A stretch of 32,678 nucleotides of DNA. Source: an uncultured Halieaceae bacterium. GTDB lineage: Bacteria; Pseudomonadota; Gammaproteobacteria; Pseudomonadales; Halieaceae. The DNA lies in assembly GCA_913031575.1 (NCBI GenBank), contig CAJWEV010000021.1:1-32678 (forward strand). The letters run 5' to 3'. Numbering within the stretch: the first letter of the stretch is position 1; each line of letters begins with the position of its first letter. Shown one piece after another: positions 17,477 through 24,430 of the stretch. Below the pieces are notes generated by a model. That model did not search any database and was not told where the DNA came from. It saw nothing but the letters and a program-made list of their open reading frames with translations. A program made the translations under genes and the position numbers.

Positions 17477-18280
17477 ATGTCTAAACCGAGAATCCCGTCA
17501 GAGTTTGCATTCCAAGTCTTAGCTTTACTTGCAGCCGTCATCGTCGTACACGCCTTTTACGTAGGCTTGATCCGACCCTCTGCCGACGCTCAGCTGGCGG
17601 CACAAGCAGCGCTGCAGGCATCGGGAGCCGCCTTTGTGCCCGAGCGGTCACTCTACGTTGTTATTCGTGATTTTGAGCAGGAGGCCTGTTTCATCCTGAT
17701 GATCTGGGCTCTAGCAATCATGGGTCTCAAAGCGTGGACGACGCGTCAGGAAGCGACCATGCTGGAGCGGAACCTCATTCAGGTCACCGAGGGCACCACG
17801 CTCCTACCCCAAGATGCGAGAAATTATGCTCGAGGCATCGAAGCACTCCCGGAAACAGAGCAGGAACTACTGTTACCACGCACACTCCTCAACGCTCTCA
17901 GCCGCTTCTCCACTACAGCGAGCATCCCTGCTGTCTCCGAGGCAGTGCGCGAGCAATGCGATATTGAGGCCGATAAACTCGACTCCGAATTATCGATGGT
18001 TCGCTACATCAGTTGGGCCATCCCGTCTATCGGGTTTATTGGTACTGTGCGCGGCATCGGTGACGCGCTTGGGCAGGCCTATAAGGCGGTTGAAGGCGAT
18101 ATTTCAGGTGTCACGGTAAGCCTCGGCGTCGCCTTTAACAGCACCTTCGTGGCGCTGGTCTTATCCATTGTCATCATGTTTGCGCTGCACCAATTGCAGC
18201 TAACTCAGGAGCGACTGGTGCTGAGCACGCAGCGTTATGTGGACAAGAAGCTCATTCGTCATCTGGCGGCGCCTAAATGA
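17477..18280 (+). CDS. MotA/TolQ/ExbB-type proton channel protein
   Basis: 267 residues. ATG 17477 is favoured over ATG 17471 because AGG ends at 17467, giving a 9-base rather than 3-base spacer. Membrane helices by eye: about 11-33, 66-86, 177-200 and 213-240. The MotA/TolQ/ExbB core is clear: GFIGTVRGIGDAL (186-198) and GVAFNSTFVALVLSI (217-231). T190 and T223 match the pore threonines T148 and T181 of E. coli ExbB. The ExbB glutamate E176 is replaced by V218, and the last helix reads more like MotA. Family members conduct protons with an ExbD/TolR/MotB partner. Here no such gene exists; the two VWA proteins downstream carry the look-alike helix. The stop overlaps the next ATG (ATGA). Confidence 0.88.
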   Translation: MSKPRIPSEFAFQVLALLAAVIVVHAFYVGLIRPSADAQLAAQAALQASGAAFVPERSLYVVIRDFEQEACFILMIWALAIMGLKAWTTRQEATMLERNLIQVTEGTTLLPQDARNYARGIEALPETEQELLLPRTLLNALSRFSTTASIPAVSEAVREQCDIEADKLDSELSMVRYISWAIPSIGFIGTVRGIGDALGQAYKAVEGDISGVTVSLGVAFNSTFVALVLSIVIMFALHQLQLTQERLVLSTQRYVDKKLIRHLAAPK

Positions 18281-19557
18281 GTCGCGCCTTTCTTGATCTC
18301 ACCGATGCCAGCCTGACACTGAGCTCCGGCCAGCAGGCCGTTCGGTCTCCGGGTATCGTCCTATCTCAGGCTGATGACTTCGTATTCGGCGATGCAGCAT
18401 TCGCGCAACTCAAACGCAGACCCTTAGACGTGCGAACCGACATGCTCAGTCAGCTTGCAACCACGCCACTCGGCAACACATTTGGCAACGCGCGTCACAC
18501 GGCCGATTTGGTCTACGAACACCTAAAAGGCCTATTCGCATCGAGCGATGGCGTGAACAGCCTTTGCCTTATCACACCTGGAAACCTCGAGCAGGCTCAG
18601 CTTGAGTTGCTACTAGGTATCTTAGGTTCGCTGGGAGTGAACCCCAGTGCAGTGGTCGACAGAGCGCTTCTCGCGCACCCCGCGGAGCTGGGCTCAGGCC
18701 TCAACCTAAACTTGCAATGGCGACAACTCGTCGTGAGCGAGGTCACTATTGACGCCAATCTCTATCAGGTAGCAAAGATTACGGCAATACCGGGCCTTGG
18801 CTATCTCGATTTACTGGAACTGTGCCTTGAGGAATGTGCTGATGCCTGTGTCGATCAAACACGCTTCGATCCGCGGCGAAGTGCTGAGTCCGAGCAAACC
18901 CTGCTCGATGCTCTCCCCGGCGTTCTTGCAGCACTAAAAGATCGCCCCGAAGTCTCGGTTGAGCTCGGAACAACATCATTCAAAGTCTCGAGAGGACGTC
19001 TCGAGAAAGCAGGACAAAAAATCGCGTCAGCTATCAATGCGAAAGCAGGAGCGCTGAGCATCGACGAATCACTATCGGTCTTTCCGGGCATCACATTCGA
19101 TGCAGTTGCCTCTATGGATTCCCTCACAGCCGCCGGAGAGGATCTATTACTCGATCACTCAAATGATCAGCCGCTGACTCGCATTTCCAACCGGCGGAGG
19201 GTCAGCGCTGTAACACCAGCTGATGAATCAATCGACACATCGGCAAGTGGCGACGCCATGGTCGCGCCTGCCGTGACTGATGAGATTGGCAAGGCTCCGG
19301 TTCCCGAGGGCGCGGTAACGGGTGATCACCCCACCCATATCCTCATCGACGCTGTGGCGTATCGGATAGCAGACACAGACGAGCAGGACCTTGGCTTTGG
19401 CGTCATCAAGCATGAGGGTGTTCCCTGCATTGACGAGGCACTGCGCGACCGAATCAATGTATTGTCGGTCTCTGGTTCGCATGATCGGCTCACTGTCGGT
19501 AGTCGGTTGTATCGTAACGACGGTAAAGAAGCCGTGCTCATTATCGTTGAGTCGTAA
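18277..19557 (+). CDS. Degenerate Hsp70/actin-fold ATPase-like protein
   Basis: 426 residues, no signal peptide or membrane helix, so cytoplasmic. Residues 1-280 follow an Hsp70 nucleotide-binding layout in weak form: first strand FLDLTDASLTL where Hsp70 has the phosphate-1 loop, SPGIVLSQADDFVFGDAA, a helix YEHLKGLF, LCLITPGNLEQAQLELLLGILGSLGV with AVVDRALLA (like the PAYF..AQR and NEPTAA region), then DPRRSAESEQ and VSVELGTTSFKVSRGRLEKA. The usual DLGT phosphate loop is not conserved, so ATP hydrolysis is doubtful. A linker at about 290-348 leads to a C-terminal domain (THILIDAVAYRIAD to VLIIVES) I do not recognise. ATG overlaps the channel gene as ATGA, pointing to a cytosolic partner of the channel. 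The Hsp70 relation is inference. Confidence 0.6.
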   Translation: MSRAFLDLTDASLTLSSGQQAVRSPGIVLSQADDFVFGDAAFAQLKRRPLDVRTDMLSQLATTPLGNTFGNARHTADLVYEHLKGLFASSDGVNSLCLITPGNLEQAQLELLLGILGSLGVNPSAVVDRALLAHPAELGSGLNLNLQWRQLVVSEVTIDANLYQVAKITAIPGLGYLDLLELCLEECADACVDQTRFDPRRSAESEQTLLDALPGVLAALKDRPEVSVELGTTSFKVSRGRLEKAGQKIASAINAKAGALSIDESLSVFPGITFDAVASMDSLTAAGEDLLLDHSNDQPLTRISNRRRVSAVTPADESIDTSASGDAMVAPAVTDEIGKAPVPEGAVTGDHPTHILIDAVAYRIADTDEQDLGFGVIKHEGVPCIDEALRDRINVLSVSGSHDRLTVGSRLYRNDGKEAVLIIVES

Positions 19558-19560
19558 TCC

Positions 19561-20652
19561 ATGCCCCGGCGGAAACGACAGGCCAATACATTCAACCTCA
19601 GCTTTCTGGACATCATGTCCTGTGGCTTCGGGGCTGTTGTTCTCGTATTCCTGATTATCGATCACTCCATCGAGATTCAAATTCAGTCGGTAAACGCCGA
19701 GGTGCTGTCGGAGGTCGATCTGCTTGAAGAGGACATTCGAGAAGGCGAAGAGGGTCTCGTGCGGTTACGTAATGCAATTAGCAGCACCGATCTCGAGATT
19801 GTTGAAGCGCAGGGACGCGCCCGAGTTGTCACCGAGGAGCTTGATCGACTGGAGGCGTTAATCGCCTCACTGGAAGAATCGGATGTCAGTGAAACCACCG
19901 ACCTTGAGGCGCTAAAAGCTGAGATCAACTCACTGGAGGAGCGCATACAGCAATTGCGCGAGGCAGCAGAGGCAGACGGTGGCCAAAGCGCGCGTGAGTT
20001 CCAAGGCGAGGGTAATCGTCAGTATCTGACCGGTCTCAAGCTCGGCGGCAACCGTATCGCGATCATGATCGATGCCTCGGCCAGCATGTTGGCACCAGAG
20101 GTCGTCAATGTCATCCGCCTGCGAAATCAGTCGAGTGATCGACAACGCGCCGCTCGAAAATGGGTTCAGGCCCTAGATACTGTCGATTGGCTAACAGCTC
20201 AACTGCCTACAGGATCGCGCTACCAGATTATTCTGTTCAATACCGAAGCCCGTTTTGCACTACCGGAGACGCAGGGCAGATGGCTTGAAGTCGCCAATAG
20301 TGATCAGGTCGAGCGAGTAATCACTTCAGTCCGCGAGACCTTGCCGTCAGGCGGCACCTCGCTTTACAACGCCTTTGAATTTCTCAATGAGCTCGATAGC
20401 AAGCCCGATAACATTTTCATTATCACCGATGGTCTACCCACTCAGGGAAAAGATACACCGAGAAAAAATACGGTTTCGGGTCCGGCCCGACTGAAACACT
20501 ACCGCGATGCTATCGATAAGTTACCGGCCAACATTCCAGTCAACGTAGTGCTTTCACCCATGGAAGGTGACCCGATGGCGGCGTCCGAGTTCTGGAAGTT
20601 GGCGCAGAATACAGGTGGGAGTTTCATGGCGCCCGCGGAGGATTGGCCGTAA
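19561..20652 (+). CDS. ExbD-like helix / coiled-coil / VWA domain protein 1
   Basis: 363 residues. A basic N-terminus (PRRKRQ) precedes one membrane helix at about 15-35 starting NLSFLDIMSCGFGAVVLVF. SFLDIM aligns with PFIDVM of ExbD, so D17 falls on the proton-path aspartate (D25 ExbD, D23 TolR). A heptad-like coiled coil covers about 43-137. The periplasmic VWA domain (about 164-360) keeps the MIDAS metal site: DASAS (171-175), T266 in GGTSL and D290 in ITDG. VWA domains bind protein ligands through a bound metal. Three bases separate it from the Hsp70-like gene and its TAA shares a base with the next ATG. Predicted to replace ExbD as channel partner. Domain calls are firm; the ExbD analogy is inference. 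Confidence 0.82.
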   Translation: MPRRKRQANTFNLSFLDIMSCGFGAVVLVFLIIDHSIEIQIQSVNAEVLSEVDLLEEDIREGEEGLVRLRNAISSTDLEIVEAQGRARVVTEELDRLEALIASLEESDVSETTDLEALKAEINSLEERIQQLREAAEADGGQSAREFQGEGNRQYLTGLKLGGNRIAIMIDASASMLAPEVVNVIRLRNQSSDRQRAARKWVQALDTVDWLTAQLPTGSRYQIILFNTEARFALPETQGRWLEVANSDQVERVITSVRETLPSGGTSLYNAFEFLNELDSKPDNIFIITDGLPTQGKDTPRKNTVSGPARLKHYRDAIDKLPANIPVNVVLSPMEGDPMAASEFWKLAQNTGGSFMAPAEDWP

Positions 20653-21650
20653 TGCCCAAGCGTCGACCCGCACCTGAGATTTCACTGTCGTTTTTGGACG
20701 TCATTTGCTGTGGCTTTGGCGCAGTCATCTTGCTTCTGATGATCACCAAAACGGTGGAGCCACAGGTCCTCGAAGAGTCCACTGTGATCGCAGAGGGGCG
20801 CGTCGCTGAGCTAACCGAACAGCTCTTTGAAATTAGAGGCGAAACAACAGTGCTCAACAGAGACCTGGCAGCAAAGCGCGAGCAAATATCTGAATTTGAC
20901 GAGCAGATTGCGATTCTGCAGGGTTCGCTAGCGTCATCGAAGTCACGTTATGACTCGCTGCAAACAACCCGCAATTCGAACAGCATCGTCGCAGAGCAAC
21001 TCGCTATTGCACGACAGGACTTAAGCGACGAAGAGGAGCGGTTGCTCGGACGTGATGCCGAGAAGAAGAATCAACTGATTGGCGGCATTCCAGTCGACAG
21101 CGAGTACATCATCTTCATCATCGACACCTCGGGCTCTATGTTTTCCTATGCCTGGCAACGCATGCTCGGCGAGATGGAAGCAACACTTAATATCTACCCC
21201 AACGTGAAGGGCATTCAGGTCATGAACGACATGGGGAACTACCTGTTTTCGCGATACGCTGGTCAGTGGATACCTGACACGCCCGCGCGCCGACAGCTGA
21301 TCCTGCGTAATCTCGCGAACTGGAATGCGTTTTCTAATTCGTCGCCGGTCGAAGGCATCACGCAGGCTGTCCGATCGTTTTATGACCGCGACAAAAAAAT
21401 CTCCATCTACGTCTTTGGCGATGAATTTACGGGCAGATCCATTGAAGAAGTCGTGCTTACCGTCGATCGGTTGAACGCTGAAGCAGGCACTGGCGAGCGA
21501 CGCGTGCGCATCCATGCAGTGGGCTTCCCCGTACAGTTTATTAGGCCGCCCGAGTTACAGGACACGGGCATTCGTTTTGCTACACTCATGAGGGAACTGA
21601 CGCATCGAAATGGTGGGACGTTTGTTGGACTCAATGACTTTAGGCCGTAA
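20652..21650 (+). CDS. ExbD-like helix / coiled-coil / VWA domain protein 2
   Basis: 332 residues, paralogue of the preceding gene. ATG 20652 is favoured over a TTG at 20643: GGAGGA at 20637-20642 lies nine bases upstream and TAATG links it to the previous stop. Basic start PKRR, then LSFLDVICCGFGAVILLLM with D16 in the ExbD-aspartate position and the same CGFGAV core as its partner. A coiled coil spans about 45-135. The VWA domain starts near 150 with MIDAS DTSGS (158-162), but the later MIDAS segments are less canonical (SSPVEGITQAV in place of GGT, and VFGDE in place of TDG). Two unequal copies suggest a heteromeric pair. The gene overlaps the next lipoprotein by 17 bases. Confidence 0.82.
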   Translation: MPKRRPAPEISLSFLDVICCGFGAVILLLMITKTVEPQVLEESTVIAEGRVAELTEQLFEIRGETTVLNRDLAAKREQISEFDEQIAILQGSLASSKSRYDSLQTTRNSNSIVAEQLAIARQDLSDEEERLLGRDAEKKNQLIGGIPVDSEYIIFIIDTSGSMFSYAWQRMLGEMEATLNIYPNVKGIQVMNDMGNYLFSRYAGQWIPDTPARRQLILRNLANWNAFSNSSPVEGITQAVRSFYDRDKKISIYVFGDEFTGRSIEEVVLTVDRLNAEAGTGERRVRIHAVGFPVQFIRPPELQDTGIRFATLMRELTHRNGGTFVGLNDFRP

Positions 21651-22302
21651 GGCGCAGCGTCTACTGACGCTCATTATTCTCCTCGTACTGGCGGCATGTA
21701 CCAGTCGAGAAGTCATTGTGGAAGGAACATTCCCCACGCCCTTGGTGGATCCCGTACCCGTATCGGTAGGTGTTCTGTTTACTCAGGAGTTTAAAGAGCA
21801 CGAGCTCGTCGATGATGCCACCGGCCGTGGTGAAGTCAGCTGGCGGGTCAGCACGGGTTGGGCACAAGTCGAGTTCTGGTCAACCCTTTTTCCAGCGTTC
21901 TTCCAGAACGTAGTGTTCATTGAGAGCTACGAAGATCTACAGGCCTACGATGTCGACGCTGTCCTCATTCCACAAGTGGCCGACGTACAGTACGCCATTC
22001 CCTTGTACACCAACGTTAAAGTGTACGAGATCTGGATGCGCTACAACCTGGCACTGGTTGAGCCCGAGCAAATTGTTGATGCAGAAAATGCTGCCATCTC
22101 TTTAGAAAACGTGCAGCCCTTTGCCGAATGGCCACTGACGGCCTACGGGAAAACGCCTACCGCCTTTATGCAATCAGACATCGATGCCGTCAACTTGGCT
22201 GCCGTCATGGCCCTTCGCGATGCAGGTGCCAATTTTATTACTAGCTTCCTGCGTGTGCCGGGTGTGATGGATTGGATTGAAAATCCAGAGGAGGCTCAAT
22301 GA
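21634..22302 (+). CDS. Lipoprotein of unknown function
   Basis: 222 residues from ATG 21634, inside the end of the VWA-2 gene; ATG 21610 in the same frame is possible but gives a longer n-region. The signal peptide ends in lipobox LAAC with C22, followed by T, so an outer-membrane anchor is likely. The body shows an alpha/beta pattern: VSVGVLFTQEF, a helix WSTLFPAFFQN, VVFIESYED, VDAVLIPQVADVQYAI, YEIWMRYNLALVEP, and a final amphipathic helix AVMALRDAGANFITSFL. That order recalls CsgG/TolB-N/GNA1162-like lipoprotein folds, which is inference. Its TGA overlaps the next ATG (ATGA). No named family recognised. Confidence 0.65.
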   Translation: MTLGRKAQRLLTLIILLVLAACTSREVIVEGTFPTPLVDPVPVSVGVLFTQEFKEHELVDDATGRGEVSWRVSTGWAQVEFWSTLFPAFFQNVVFIESYEDLQAYDVDAVLIPQVADVQYAIPLYTNVKVYEIWMRYNLALVEPEQIVDAENAAISLENVQPFAEWPLTAYGKTPTAFMQSDIDAVNLAAVMALRDAGANFITSFLRVPGVMDWIENPEEAQ

Positions 22303-22958
22303 AGCGCGCACTGCTTTCTGTCTTGATGCTCGGTGGCCTACTTGGGGGTTGTGTGACTGCCAATGTTGATGAAATGACATTCGATGCGCCTGTCGCGGGT
22401 ATGGTGGATGGCAGCATTGTCATTCTCGGTCGGCGTCATGCGCCTGACTACGACACCGAACCAGATTTTATAGACTGCATTGGCAATCACATTAGCCGCG
22501 GTAGCGAGAGCATCAGCGTAATCCAAGAGCGACAATTTGTTGACGCTCTATACCCGTGGTTCGAGCCGCGGACTGCGCCCCTCAGTATCGAGAGCGTTGG
22601 CCGATTAATGATGCTCCCCAGCGTTGCGAACAAGCTGGAGGACTTGGATCTCAATTACATGATTTGGATTGATGGCCGAACCCAGGACACCAACAGCAGT
22701 GGCTCCATGACCTGCGGTGTTGGACCAACAGGTGCCGGATGCTTTGGTTTCGGTACCTGGGGTACCGAGTCCGAATATGAAGCCACTATATGGAACTTTG
22801 ATGACGGGGCCGAGGTCGGAAAGATGAGTGCCTTAACCAGTGGACAAAGCTACATGCCTGCCGTCGTTGTTCCTATTCCGATCATTGCGCCCGTTCAGGA
22901 TACCGCCTGCGACAGCCTGGGAACCCAGCTCTTGCAGTACCTATCTGCTGGGTCTTAA
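22299..22958 (+). CDS. Cysteine-containing lipoprotein of unknown function
   Basis: 219 residues. AGGAGG at 22289-22294 lies four bases before ATG 22299, which overlaps the previous TGA. Lipobox LGGC with C18, followed by V, fits outer-membrane sorting. Four more cysteines (C60, C139, C148, C204) could form two disulfides in the periplasm. The alpha/beta pattern (SIVILGRR, ISVIQERQFVDALYPWF, LNYMIWIDGRT, YEATIWNFDDGAEVGK, DSLGTQLLQYL) is like that of the neighbouring lipoprotein and of CsgG/TolB-N folds, but the cysteine-bounded Gly-rich loop at 134-155 is distinctive. No named family recognised. It belongs to the block by overlap on one side and a 3-base gap on the other. Confidence 0.65.
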   Translation: MKRALLSVLMLGGLLGGCVTANVDEMTFDAPVAGMVDGSIVILGRRHAPDYDTEPDFIDCIGNHISRGSESISVIQERQFVDALYPWFEPRTAPLSIESVGRLMMLPSVANKLEDLDLNYMIWIDGRTQDTNSSGSMTCGVGPTGAGCFGFGTWGTESEYEATIWNFDDGAEVGKMSALTSGQSYMPAVVVPIPIIAPVQDTACDSLGTQLLQYLSAGS

Positions 22959-22961
22959 GCC

Positions 22962-24371
22962 GTGAAACGACTCTTAGCCTCGCTCTGCCTCACCGTCCTG
23001 ATCGCGGGCTGTGCGGGCTCATCGACTGTCACCGTCGGTGGTCGCCCCGTCAGCATTCCAACCGATGCTGCTGAAGAGCACGAGAAGTTGATTGCGAACA
23101 TTGGCATCTATGACGATCCTGAGTTACAGGCCTACATTGACGAAATCGGTGCGCGATTAGTCGCCAACTCCAGCATGCCCAATCAGGAATTCACCTTTAC
23201 GTTACTGGATTCGCCTGACATCAATGCGTTCGCCCTGCCCGGCGGTCTCATCTATATCAACCGAGGTCTGCTCGCCTATCTAGATAGCGAAGCAGAGCTT
23301 GCTGGGGTGATTGCGCACGAGATCGGGCATATCACCGAGCGGCACCACTCTCGCCGGAAAACTCAGACCATTACCAATCAGGTGGCAGCGGTATCGGCAT
23401 TGATCCTAACCGGATCGGGCGATCTGTATGACGCGACCAGCATGTACGGCGCAGAGCTTATTTCAGGCTTCGGTCGCGATATGGAACTCGAAGCGGACGC
23501 GGCCGGCGCCGAATTCATGCATAAAAGCGGATACGACGCCGATGCCTTGTTATCGGTAATCGGTGTTCTTAAAGATCAAGAGCGCTACCGGAAAGCTGTC
23601 GCCAAGGCTTCAGGAAAACCCTCCGGCACCTACCACGGGCTGTATGCCAGCCACCCAAGAAATGACTTGCGACTGCAAACCGTTATCAAGACGGCCAACA
23701 ACTTAGATCTCGACACGATGTCCGAGAATCCAGAGTTGCCTGGCAGGTTCAGGCGCGAAACCGAAGGAATGGTGGTCGGTGCGAGCGCCGAGGCGCAAAG
23801 TGACCCCCTGCGGTACTACCACAACAAACTGGATTTTACGTTTGAGCACCCTGAGGGCTGGGTTGTCACGGCAACCACGCGGGAGATTGTGGCTAAAGCC
23901 CCTGATTCCGATGCGGCGCTAAAAATCAAAATCGCCAAAGTCGACCCTGATAAAAGCCCCGACGACGCACTTCCCGAACTTGCCTCTGGCGAGGTCAGTG
24001 CACAGGAGTCGATTGAAAACGAGGGCCTGAAGGGAGCAACCGGACTGGCAAGCACCGGCGGTGTTCAGAAGCGCTTAGGTATTGTTGATCACCGATTCCG
24101 CTTTTTATTCGAGGGCGAAGCCAGCGACTTCAGTGGTGCCGATGCCGGATTTAAAACCATCATCACCTCCTTCCGACCGCTCTTTGCGCGAGAGAAAAAG
24201 CGGGGTGAAAGCCACGTCCTTAACTACGTGCAGGTACCTAGGGGAGCCACCTTCGGGTCGCTGAGCTCGGGCGTTCGAGTACCCGACGCAGAAAATCAAT
24301 TGCGCTTGATTAACGGCTACTACCCCAGTGGCGAGCCACGCACCGGAGACTGGTTAAAAGTTCTTCGATAA
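22962..24371 (+). CDS. M48-family zinc metalloprotease lipoprotein
   Basis: 469 residues, last gene of the block. The GTG at 22962 gives a signal peptide with lipobox IAGC and C17. The M48 domain (about 35-215) is intact: INAFALPGGLIYINRG, zinc motif HEIGH (H119, E120, H123) and third ligand E175 in ELEAD. Related lipoproteins such as LoiP and BepA act in envelope quality control. BepA-type TPRs are missing here. Instead, residues about 270-410 form a separate beta-rich domain, and the C-terminal tail (VPRGATF to LRLINGYYPSGEPRTGDWLKV) is a LysM-like end common in such proteases. It may process or clear components of the assembly encoded upstream, which is inference from position. Confidence 0.88.
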   Translation: MKRLLASLCLTVLIAGCAGSSTVTVGGRPVSIPTDAAEEHEKLIANIGIYDDPELQAYIDEIGARLVANSSMPNQEFTFTLLDSPDINAFALPGGLIYINRGLLAYLDSEAELAGVIAHEIGHITERHHSRRKTQTITNQVAAVSALILTGSGDLYDATSMYGAELISGFGRDMELEADAAGAEFMHKSGYDADALLSVIGVLKDQERYRKAVAKASGKPSGTYHGLYASHPRNDLRLQTVIKTANNLDLDTMSENPELPGRFRRETEGMVVGASAEAQSDPLRYYHNKLDFTFEHPEGWVVTATTREIVAKAPDSDAALKIKIAKVDPDKSPDDALPELASGEVSAQESIENEGLKGATGLASTGGVQKRLGIVDHRFRFLFEGEASDFSGADAGFKTIITSFRPLFAREKKRGESHVLNYVQVPRGATFGSLSSGVRVPDAENQLRLINGYYPSGEPRTGDWLKVLR

Positions 24372-24380
24372 GCCTACTGC

Positions 24381-24402
24381 TGTCATCCCATATTTCATGA
24401 CA
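24381..24402. promoter_or_regulatory. Inverted repeat upstream of amidohydrolase gene
   Basis: TGTCAT (24381-24386) and ATGACA (24397-24402) form a 6-base dyad with a 10-base spacer in the only 59-base gap after the operon. Outer bases ACTGC and GCAGT extend it imperfectly with a 5-base bulge. No T-run follows, so it is not a typical intrinsic terminator; an operator for the gene at 24431 is the alternative. Weak evidence. Confidence 0.25.
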
Positions 24403-24430
24403 TTATGGCAGTGCGATACAGGGAGGTCTC

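Noticed and set aside
9714-24371. Tol-Pal, TonB-ExbBD, flagellar stator or type VI secretion locus
   Set aside because: No tolR, tolA, tolB, pal, tonB anchor, motB or Tss-type protein is found; only the channel family is shared.
9714-24371. Phage-defence island
   Set aside because: VWA and Hsp70-like proteins occur in some defence systems, but there is no nuclease, methylase, integrase or tRNA border, and four lipoproteins plus several exported proteins point to the envelope.
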